Shown one piece after another: positions 32,026 to 40,900 of a DNA stretch of 64,000 nucleotides. Each line of letters begins with the position of its first letter. Positions within the stretch are counted from its first letter, which is position 1. The translations under genes and the position numbers were made by a program. The stretch is from Symbiodinium natans (taxonomy: Eukaryota; Sar; Dinophyceae; Suessiales; Symbiodiniaceae): assembly GCA_905221605.1 (NCBI GenBank), contig CAJNDS010002242.1:1-64000 (forward strand). The letters are read 5' to 3'. Under the pieces are notes generated by a model. It saw only the letters and a list, made by a program, of their open reading frames with translations, ran no database searches and was not told the DNA's origin.

Positions 32026-35000
32026 ATGGCTCTGCAGCTTCAAGATGGAACCATTGATCCCAATATGCAACATGATCAGACTGCAACGACCAACTACCAA
32101 CAGTTCAACCAGTACCGGGTACAGCAGCAGCTGATCATCGTGCAACAAAACGAGGATGCAGAGCGAGTTCGTATCGAAGCCGAACGCAGACATGCGGAAA
32201 TCCTGGACATGGCTACAAGACAGGCCCGTGCAGAAATGGGAGAACTCGAGCAACACGCTGATGCCCAACATCGTGCACGGCTTGAAGTCATCGGTGACCG
32301 TATGGACTTTGTGGTTCGTGAGCTGCAACAACAACTACTGGAGACCAAGGCAGCACTAAGAGGTCGAACGGCGGAGCTTGACCAAGCCGCACAGGACGCA
32401 CACACACTTAGGATGCACAATCTCGAGCTTGAGGTACGAGGTAACATGGTTCTCGAATCGGAAACTCGCCTCAGGACCCATCTTGAACAGAGTGAATTTT
32501 CCCTTGCTAACCTCAGGGTCGTGTACGATCAAAACAGGGAAACCCAGCTGGACTTCTTAGGCAACGAATTTAGAGAGCAAATGCAGTATGAAGAGAACAT
32601 GTTCATGTATGCCATGCATGAAGAAGAAAGCGCATGCGATGTCTTGATTCAGGATTTGGCTGAGTCGAACCAGCGTTTGATGGTTGAGCTTGATGAGGCT
32701 AAGGCAACCGCTTCGGCGTCATCTAGCCTGCCGAAAGGTGGTGTCGATCACCAGCAGGCTGTTCCCATGGCCTCAGCGCCTCCACCGGGTTTGAACACTG
32801 CCGAATCAAGCCCCCCGCAAGGGGGTGCCGCATGCGGTAATGCACATGTTACGCATGCTGATTTGCCAAATCCGTTGCAGATTCCAGAGAGCATGAAGGG
32901 TCTCTTTGAGAGACGGCCTCAGAGATTTAATCTGGGAGCATCTACTCCTGTTTCGCAAGCCCCTAATGAAGTGCATGAAGCGATTGCAAAAGCGCTCAAG
33001 GACTTTGCTACCAAGGATGAGACGAAACCTAAGACTAAAGAAGCGGAGTCAGTGAAACTTCCGGATTTTCCCTCAGCGGAGACGTACAGATCGTGGAAGA
33101 CGGCAGTGCGAGAGGCTGTTCGAGCAGCATCTGATCATCCTGATGAAGCATTTGCGTGGATTCAGAAGGTGTACGCAAAGGGCGCGTCGCTAGATAGCCT
33201 CAACGATGTAGGGAAATTCCTCACGCTAGACACCAAAATCCTTGCAGCATTGTCTAGGGTGGCGAAGGGCGAGCTTGCGAGACAGATACTCAACTACAAG
33301 GAGACGGAGGCCACCTATGGTAGAGCAGTGAGAGGTAGGCAAGTGCTGTTAATGTTTGAAGCCTACTTTAAAACCAACGAAGAAGTTGGCTCCCTCTACT
33401 CGGTCGAAGACCTCTTGAAAGTGGCACTGATCAATGATGACCTCGCTACCTTCGTGCATAACTGGGATTCAGTGATTGCTGGACTATCGCATCCCCCAGA
33501 CGAAACCACTTTGCGCGACATATTCCTCCGTGAGCTTCGCAAGTCCCATCGCTTGAAGTATGATCTTGACATTTATGATCGGGCTCGTGAGGGGACCCCC
33601 GAGCACACCTACAAGTTCCTCATGGAAAGCATCAAGAACCTCCTCACACGAGAACGAATTAGGAAGAACAGGGACAAGATTGCTAAGGCCCATGGCGCGA
33701 AGTATGGTGCTCCTGCCCCTCCTACCTCTACGAAGCCGTCAGCGCCCGCTCCTTCGGAGCGACGACAGCCATCCAGAGGACGTCAGGGAAGGCAGGTTTG
33801 CATGTTGTTTCAGAAGGGCAAGTGCAAGTTTGGGGAGCGTTGCAAATACGAGCACACGAAAGACCCCAAAGCATCCTCAAGGGAGAGATCTCCCAACCGG
33901 CCTAAGTCAGGTTCTCGCGAGAGAGATAAGAGCAACAGCAAAGATACCTCCAACATCCCATGCGCATTTTATGCCAAGGGTACTTGCAGGAATGGGGATA
34001 GGTGCAAGTTTTCGCACAAGGACAGGTCCGCATCGCCCTCTGTCCCGGCCAAGGCTAAGGCACGTGCACCCTCTCCGGCTAAGCGGAGGCCGAGCCGGAA
34101 GAAGAAGACAGAAGCTAAAGCAGCTGCCTGCTGCGTGTACGCCTTAGCCGCCCGAAAGGGTGAGCCGGACGGCAGGCATGCAGACATATGGCACCTTGAT
34201 GAGAAGTCACTCACGCTATCTAGGGAACATGTTGTTCTGAGAAACAACTATTTTATTCCCCAAAGCTGCCCCGTTCCAGAATGGAGAATCAAGTCTGTTG
34301 CGAGCATCACCATGAAGCTGAAAACCGGCGAAGAGCGAACGTTACAGTACAATTGGAGAACGTGCGACAAGCAAGCACCTCTGCCCAACTGGACGGGCGT
34401 CACGAGTTTCAAGCTGAAGCCTAAAGACATGAGTGTGTGTTTTGAAAGGCGCCCTGAGATACACACAGTTGAAAGCGTCGGAGATGGTTGGAAATTTGTT
34501 CCCCACAAGCGCAAATGTGTAGCAAGGTTCAAGACCAATGCTGATTGCCCCGTGTCCGACCCTGGTGATCTTCAGTGTGCAGTCATCATCGCACAAAATC
34601 TTGAGGCCTCAGTGTACTCGGAACTCCATGGTGAAAAGACAAAATGTAAGCATCGCTGCTGCAAGCCTGATTTCGCTTGTCGGCATTGTGCAGCAGGAAA
34701 CATAATGTCAGGAACTGCCGCTCCAGCGCGCAAGGAACTTCGGAGCTTGGACATCATTGCCGACACGGGAAGTGAAGAGGACCTTATCAGCTCTTCGGAC
34801 CTGAAAAAGTGTTTCGAAGGGGTCGGTAGGAAAGTCGACGCAACGCCAGTCAACCTTCATACGGCCAATGGCATCGTTGAAGCATCGTCCAGGACAGAAG
34901 TCGAGGTTCCGTCAATGAATGGCAGCCTGGAATTCGTGGAACTCCCGGATACCCCACCGGTTTGCTCTGTGGGAAAGAAGTGCATGCAGCAAGGGTATGG

Positions 35001-35196
35001 TTTTTACTGGCCTCCAGGGCAAGTTCCGTACTTCGTGAAGCCCGATGGCAAGAAGCTCACTTGCACGCTACGGGGAAATGTTCCAGTTTTCAGCAGTATT
35101 GGGAATGATTCCGGACACCCAGCTGCTGTAGCGCATCGCGATGAAGGTGAACGAATGGCGCCCACCTGCTCCTTGCAGCAGGATTTTCACGCATAA
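32026..35196 (+). CDS. Retrotransposon ORF1: Gag with two CCCH fingers plus aspartic protease
   Basis: 1,056 residues. Residues about 35-225 are charged, heptad-rich coiled coil. About 300-560 is a helical capsid-like region with a Y-R-S-W-K start like other retrotransposon Gag proteins. Two zinc fingers follow at C592-C600-C606-H610 and C646-C654-C660-H664 (C-x7-C-x5-C-x3-H), flanked by Arg/Ser-rich linkers. This CCCH type binds RNA and replaces the CCHC knuckle normal in copia Gag. A Cys-rich stretch lies near 870-893. The protease motif is D913-T-G-S (IIADTGSEEDLI), the catalytic aspartate of a pepsin-like retroviral protease. The first ATG after the LTR is taken as the start. The stop TAA (35194-35196) falls before integrase, so Gag-protease is separate from the rest unless a frame change occurs. 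Confidence 0.9.
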   Translation: MALQLQDGTIDPNMQHDQTATTNYQQFNQYRVQQQLIIVQQNEDAERVRIEAERRHAEILDMATRQARAEMGELEQHADAQHRARLEVIGDRMDFVVRELQQQLLETKAALRGRTAELDQAAQDAHTLRMHNLELEVRGNMVLESETRLRTHLEQSEFSLANLRVVYDQNRETQLDFLGNEFREQMQYEENMFMYAMHEEESACDVLIQDLAESNQRLMVELDEAKATASASSSLPKGGVDHQQAVPMASAPPPGLNTAESSPPQGGAACGNAHVTHADLPNPLQIPESMKGLFERRPQRFNLGASTPVSQAPNEVHEAIAKALKDFATKDETKPKTKEAESVKLPDFPSAETYRSWKTAVREAVRAASDHPDEAFAWIQKVYAKGASLDSLNDVGKFLTLDTKILAALSRVAKGELARQILNYKETEATYGRAVRGRQVLLMFEAYFKTNEEVGSLYSVEDLLKVALINDDLATFVHNWDSVIAGLSHPPDETTLRDIFLRELRKSHRLKYDLDIYDRAREGTPEHTYKFLMESIKNLLTRERIRKNRDKIAKAHGAKYGAPAPPTSTKPSAPAPSERRQPSRGRQGRQVCMLFQKGKCKFGERCKYEHTKDPKASSRERSPNRPKSGSRERDKSNSKDTSNIPCAFYAKGTCRNGDRCKFSHKDRSASPSVPAKAKARAPSPAKRRPSRKKKTEAKAAACCVYALAARKGEPDGRHADIWHLDEKSLTLSREHVVLRNNYFIPQSCPVPEWRIKSVASITMKLKTGEERTLQYNWRTCDKQAPLPNWTGVTSFKLKPKDMSVCFERRPEIHTVESVGDGWKFVPHKRKCVARFKTNADCPVSDPGDLQCAVIIAQNLEASVYSELHGEKTKCKHRCCKPDFACRHCAAGNIMSGTAAPARKELRSLDIIADTGSEEDLISSSDLKKCFEGVGRKVDATPVNLHTANGIVEASSRTEVEVPSMNGSLEFVELPDTPPVCSVGKKCMQQGYGFYWPPGQVPYFVKPDGKKLTCTLRGNVPVFSSIGNDSGHPAAVAHRDEGERMAPTCSLQQDFHA

Positions 35197-37946
35197 GCTG
35201 CCCGAAAGGGCATGCCGCAGCAGCCGGACCACTTCAAGGAGCTCCAGACGGTGTAGTCCCGGTACCTGCGGCAGACGAGGGAGATCATCCACCATGGCTG
35301 GCAGAGATCCTAACCAAGGATTCCCCTCTCGAAGGCATGAAGAAAGAGCAACTATTGAAAGCTGGATGGATTACCGTGAATGGTGATCCCCACGTCAAGG
35401 TTGCCCACAAACCAAAGACCTTCAGAACACCAGCACCTCGCTACCCCAAGCATCGAATTCGTTCCACCTGGGGATACAAAGATGGCGAGTGGAAGCAGCT
35501 GGAGAACAAGGTCAACATGGACGAGCTCAACGCCATCTACGGTAAGGTGCCTGAGGGTACCAACATGCTCATCACTGTCTTTGCCATGCCCGATGGCGGT
35601 GAAGATATACCCGATAGCGACGTTGAGGTCCACATTCCAAAGTCAAAGAAGGACGAGGCGTCTCTAAGAGTTGAAGCGGAATCCGTGCAGCATCTTTTGA
35701 GCCATTGTCCAAAGAACCCTTTCTGTCCTGTATGTCAACGAGCCAAAATGTATGCTCCGCATGCCAGAAGGAAAGGAGGGTCTAGCACTGTGCACAGCAA
35801 GGGGTTCGGTGACCACATCACCATCGACCACATCATCACGAAGGACGCCAAAGACTACGGATTCGAAGGACAAACTGTAGCACATGTTGTGAAGGATGTC
35901 TTTACGAAGTTCCGTTATGTTTACCCGGCCGACAACAAAAGTGGTGAGCAGTGTTACGAAGACTTACTGCACTTTTTCGAGGTCGATGATAATGTTAAGG
36001 TTGTTTACTCAGACAATGCTCTCGAGTTCGACTACGCGGTTAAGCAACTCCAAGCTAGGCACAACAAATCCAGGGAGTATGTGGACCAGAACAAGGCAGT
36101 GATCGAACGTGAAATACGAACGATCTTGGAAGGTACGCGTGCCAATTTGGTACAATCTGGTTTACCTGATCAGTTCTGGCCACTTGCGTCCCAACATCAT
36201 GCTATTTCTTTAAACGTTAGTAAACGTCTTGACAACGGTTTAGTACCATGGAATCAAAGGTTCGGGAGCGACTTCCAAGGGGTCCTTGTTCCCTTTGGAG
36301 CTAAGATTTTGTACTGGGCCGACCCCAAGCAGAAGCAGCCCAAAAGGTCAAAGTTTGCGGGGACGGGTATCGAAGGAATTTTCCTCGGGTATCATATCCA
36401 GCCTGGCTTCGTCTTCAAGGAAGAGTACTTAGTTGCTCCTTTGCAGGGACTCAACGAGGCCATCGAGAATGACGCCTTCAGGACTTTCAGGGCCAAAAGG
36501 CTTGAGCTCCTGGAAGGGAAGTTCCAGTTCCCACTGTCACCGGATCTTAAAGCTCTGGGAAACCAGAAGCCGCCCGAACTCGATGATCAACATCACAACG
36601 CCGTTGAAGATAGAAACCCGCATCAAGAAGAAGATGATTTCGAAGGAGGAGTGGGGCCGCTCGATGAAGGAGATCGGCCATTAGGAGTGTCAGCAAGGGA
36701 CGACATTGTTTATCCTGCACGATATGATCCTCTAGATGATGTGCCCTTCTCAATCCGAGAGAGATTGGCACCTGCGACTCCATCGTTCAAAACAAAAGAC
36801 GGAATCGGCATTCCGTATGGCTATCGCTGGGATGGGGAGAGACTGATCAAGCAAAAAGGCCTTTCCTCGCTTCCGGGCATTCAAGCTAAAGTATGGAGCA
36901 AGCTGACCGTCGAAGAAAAGCACAAAGCGCTTGCAGAACATCAAGCTTCAAAGCAAGCCAAGGTCGACGAGGACTACAATCAGGCGATTAAGCACGTCCC
37001 AGCAATGCCGGTGTTGTATGGGAAACCCGAGGACCACCGAAAGAAAATGCGTTCCCTCTACGAGTCTAAACTCCTGGAGATCGCCCAGGACATGTACGCG
37101 GTCGTGGCCAAGATCCTGTCTGCGAAGGAGATTGAATCCAGTCCCGAAGCGCAGGCTGCCCTCGACAAAGAGTGGAAGAAGCTTGTCGATAAGGGCTGTT
37201 GGGTAGAGAAACGAGTGAGAGAGTACGACTCCGTTGCGGCAGAAGCACGAAAAACCAATGAGAAAGTGCACTTCGGGAAGATCTTCGAAATCGGGACCCT
37301 AAAAGGTTCTGAGTTGAAGGAGAACGACCCGAACCGCCGTTACAAGGGTCGGTCAGTGTTTCAAGGCAACAAAGTCTTGGATGAGAACTCTGATCATGCT
37401 CTCTTCGCGGAGATGTCGAGCAGTCCTGCTTCTATGGAGGCGGGCAAAATATTAGATGTCTTTGGATCTCAACCCGGCTTCTCGATTCAGCAAGCGGATG
37501 CACGACAAGCGTATACGCAGGCTCTCTTCACTGGGGTTGAAACTTGGGTAAGGCTCCCTCGCAATAAATGGCCAAAAGACTGGAAGTCTATGAAGGACCC
37601 GGTCGTTCCCCTGAAGTTGGCTCTTTATGGGCACCCAGACTCAGGGGGGATATGGGAACGTCATTGCGAGACTGAGCTCAAGAAGGTGGGATTCGAGCCT
37701 GTGCTCACTGACATCTGGAAGAGCGTGTTCTACAACGCCGATTTGGAGCTCTTAATGGTTATTTATGTTGACGATTTCAAACTCGCTGGACCCACGAAGA
37801 ACATCCAGAAAGGCTGGGAATCTATTGCAACAGTAATAGACATGGATCCCGCCGAGGTGATTCGGATGTCAACACATCGAGGAAACGAACGTCAAGCTTT
37901 CCAAAGAGCACCATCCTTTTCACTATGTCTTCGAGCCCGAAAATGA
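35151..37946 (+). CDS. Retrotransposon ORF2: integrase and reverse transcriptase
   Basis: Open from 35151, overlapping ORF1 by 46 nt in the -1 phase; the first ATG is at 35337 (869 residues from there). Numbering from that Met: the integrase zinc motif is H119-H123-C130-C133. The catalytic triad is D164 (TIDHI), D226 (YSDNALEF) and E257 (AVIERE), with 30 residues between D226 and E257 where about 35 is usual. The C-terminal part includes a GYH-type copia segment (EGIFLGYHIQPG). Reverse transcriptase follows with D721 (QADARQAYTQA) and YVDD (D812, D813; VIYVDDFKLAG). The frame ends at 37946, just after the RT core, and the normal continuation is found in the next frame. It integrates and copies the element's RNA in the virus-like particle. 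Confidence 0.9.
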   Translation, partial: TNGAHLLLAAGFSRISCPKGHAAAAGPLQGAPDGVVPVPAADEGDHPPWLAEILTKDSPLEGMKKEQLLKAGWITVNGDPHVKVAHKPKTFRTPAPRYPKHRIRSTWGYKDGEWKQLENKVNMDELNAIYGKVPEGTNMLITVFAMPDGGEDIPDSDVEVHIPKSKKDEASLRVEAESVQHLLSHCPKNPFCPVCQRAKMYAPHARRKGGSSTVHSKGFGDHITIDHIITKDAKDYGFEGQTVAHVVKDVFTKFRYVYPADNKSGEQCYEDLLHFFEVDDNVKVVYSDNALEFDYAVKQLQARHNKSREYVDQNKAVIEREIRTILEGTRANLVQSGLPDQFWPLASQHHAISLNVSKRLDNGLVPWNQRFGSDFQGVLVPFGAKILYWADPKQKQPKRSKFAGTGIEGIFLGYHIQPGFVFKEEYLVAPLQGLNEAIENDAFRTFRAKRLELLEGKFQFPLSPDLKALGNQKPPELDDQHHNAVEDRNPHQEEDDFEGGVGPLDEGDRPLGVSARDDIVYPARYDPLDDVPFSIRERLAPATPSFKTKDGIGIPYGYRWDGERLIKQKGLSSLPGIQAKVWSKLTVEEKHKALAEHQASKQAKVDEDYNQAIKHVPAMPVLYGKPEDHRKKMRSLYESKLLEIAQDMYAVVAKILSAKEIESSPEAQAALDKEWKKLVDKGCWVEKRVREYDSVAAEARKTNEKVHFGKIFEIGTLKGSELKENDPNRRYKGRSVFQGNKVLDENSDHALFAEMSSSPASMEAGKILDVFGSQPGFSIQQADARQAYTQALFTGVETWVRLPRNKWPKDWKSMKDPVVPLKLALYGHPDSGGIWERHCETELKKVGFEPVLTDIWKSVFYNADLELLMVIYVDDFKLAGPTKNIQKGWESIATVIDMDPAEVIRMSTHRGNERQAFQRAPSFSLCLRARK
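35197..35221 (+). promoter_or_regulatory. Hairpin immediately after the ORF1 stop codon
   Basis: GCTG (35197-35200) can pair with CAGC (35218-35221) around an inner CCC-GAAA-GGG tetraloop hairpin (35201-35210). It lies directly after TAA, where ORF2 is open in the -1 phase, and about 10 nt after TTTT (35184-35187). This is the position at which a structure could promote -1 slippage, but the site lacks a canonical slippery heptamer. Confidence 0.4.
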
Positions 37947-40900
37947 AACTGCAGCCCCAGCTAAGATCGCTGAGGACAGGTGGGACGTGATCCCGGAAGT
38001 CATGCTTGCAGTTCGGCGCCATAGCTATCCCAGAAAGAGGTTGTATATGCCCACTGAAGAAGATGTTCAGATGTTCCCTACGATTGGACCTCAAAGATAC
38101 ACCTTTCAGGCTGCAAATGGGGTGACAGAAGAACAACAAGACAATATGAACATCGCTAGGGACAAATGCTTCAAACAGTGGTGGACAGGTACGACGTACT
38201 TTGACCTCGCTGCCCGGGGGCCCGAAGAGGTCGGACTGGCTGTTGCAGCTGCCCGAAAGGGTAAGTCGGTTCGAAACAAGGCCGAGGCAAAGAAGGAGGT
38301 CAAACAGAACAAGTTCGTTACTCTTTCAAGGGACCAGGAGGACAAGCCGGGCTCTATGACTAAACCGGTTACAAGAATCACCTATGACATGAAGGATTTC
38401 TTGCATTCTTGTGTGGATCGCTACTGTGAATTTGCAAAGGTGGATCGTAGCTCGTTGAAGTCAGTGAGCACACCGTTCCATGAACTTCGGATGGCCACTC
38501 CTATCGTCAACGAAACGGAGAAGACAGGGCGACTCCAACCTATTGCAAGTAAGGTCCTCATGAAAATCCTGTTTGCTGCAAGAATGGCACGATGGGATCT
38601 TTTACGAGCAACCCAATCATTGGCCTCGCGAGTCACAAAATGGAGTCCAGATTGTGATCTAGCATTACATCGTCTTGTATCGTACGTCAATTCTTCTATT
38701 GACCTCACTATGAGTGGGTTTATTGGGGATTCGATACTTGATTGCAGACTCTGGCTTTTTAGCGACGCTGACTTCGCAGGTGAGTACGATTCAAAATCTA
38801 CTACTGGATGTGCTTTGTTTCTGGTGGGCCCGAACACGTACTATCCCATCAACGCCTTCAGTAAGAAACAAACGTCCATAACAATGAGCTCTACCGAGTC
38901 TGAAGTGGTGTCGGCTAATCAGGGTGTACGCGCCCAAGGTCTTCCAAGCCTCAGCCTCTGGTACTTCCTTTGGCGCGGCAAAGCCGACCGCAAGGTTGGG
39001 CCGAGGGCTGAGATGAAGTCTACGAGCAACTCTGTTGTGGCACGCATAGACCCTGAACTCGATGAGATTCGGTATGGCACTACCAGACCCGATGGCATGT
39101 CTATTGCAGATATCAATGGTTTGCACGTCCAGCTTCCCAAATGTTTTCAGATTAGGCATTTGGAAGATAACCAAGCGACCATTACTCTGCTGTTATCAGG
39201 GCGTGCTGGTGTGCTTCGACATACAGATCGCACACAAAAGGTTAGCTTCGGATGGCTCCGTCAGCAATATGAAGAAGGACATTTTCGCCTCCTCAATGTT
39301 GACACCAGCGAGCAAGTTGCAGACGTGTTCACAAAGCCTTTTACGGAGCGAACAAAATGGATACATGCGTTGAAGCTCATTGCTCACACTTACAAGTCGG
39401 TCGACCCTCAAGCCGGAAGAAATTCCGTGTCGAAATCTGTTCCCGCTGCTCCGAAGTCGGCGTGTGTTCCCACAGACCAACTGGAACATGTTGCAAAACT
39501 GCTTCGTCGAGCTGATCGATATGATTTCGAAGATTTCGAGCAGGTCGCCGAAATGATGTACGACAACCTTCGTACGTCGAGCTCAAGGCTTCGCAGTGTC
39601 GTTCGTTCCGGCACCGAAGTGGCTCCCAAATACTTCGTGTTTGGGCTGTGGACACATGGTGGGTGCTTCGGCCTAACAAAGCGTACTGGCCAAATGCCCC
39701 AACTGTGCCGCTACATAAATGGTTTCATCCGCAAGCACGCTCCAAAGCATTTTACCTGGACTTCGTTTGTCATCAATTTTATGGGTAGGGCAGGCGTTCA
39801 CAGCGACAAGTTTAATCTCAGAGGCAGCCAAAACTGGTCCTTCGGCTTCGGTCCCTATCAGGGGGGCGAGCTCTGGGTGGAGGACCCCGACAAAAGGATG
39901 GACGCTTTCACCGACGAAGACGGTAAGACCTGGCATGGCCGCAACATTCAAACTTGTCGAAAACCCGTGCTCCTAAACCCTCACCTTCGACATGCTGTCC
40001 AGCCCTTTACAGGAAACAGGCATTCTCTTATTGCCTACTCATCAGGGGGGTGGACAAAGCTGAGTGAAGATGACAAGCAACTCCTACGGGGAAATGATTT
40101 TAGGACGCCCCGGGCTCAGTTGAAACATGCGTGCGTTTGTTTATGTGCATCCCCTCACGATGAGGGGGGTAGAAATAGTCCCAAAACCGCTCCCGAAACG
40201 GTCGAGTCGTTTTTGCGTGCATCGATCGAGAACGCACAAACATACACCACATGCGCAAGTGCTTCGGTTGAGCCTGCTGTACCGACTCTTTCTGTGCTAG
40301 CTGGCTCTCTCCAAGTGGTCAGCAGCATCGAGGCATTAGGAACCATGTCGCGATTGGTCGCCCATGGTGCAGGCTACTCCTGCGATACTGGCATGGAGAG
40401 CCGACCTTTGGCACTGCAAGGACATCTCAACATGCTCGTCCAAGCCGGACTGAGCGTGGAGTACTTGCAGCTCCAGGCGGGGAAGGAGTATGACGCGCTC
40501 CTCAAGTCCTATGAGGTCTTCCCCCCACAGACCATCGCCAGCCTCAGCCTCAATGACCACGAGATTCCAACGCCGAATCTGCTCAAGCTAGCTCGCATCT
40601 CAGATGAGGGTCTCAGCAAGCTCCAGCCAACCGAAAGGTTGCGCCGAAGTCGCTTTCTGCTAGTGGTGACGGACTCAGTCACATCCCTTGGACGAAAGAA
40701 CACCAAGGGGAAGTGGAAATTCTCCATTCCCGAAGAGGAAATCTTCATCGCAGCACTGACCCTCAGGCACACGAGCGATAAACTCCACATGTGTTGGGGC
40801 AAGACGCTTTCATGGCTCACTTGGCAGGTGCAGGAGGAGATCCAGGCAATCCGTGCCAAGTATGGGTCGGAGTGCGAGATCGATGTGATCGTTTGGTGGT

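Noticed and set aside
34151-34170. Hammerhead ribozyme suggested by CGAAA in the recurrent hairpin
   Set aside because: The required CUGANGA core and the three-stem layout are absent.
40629-40640. AACC-GAAA-GGTT hairpin as a further copy of the element's motif
   Set aside because: The stem differs, the coding phase differs from the other copies, and short stems with GNRA loops are expected a few times by chance in 12 kb.
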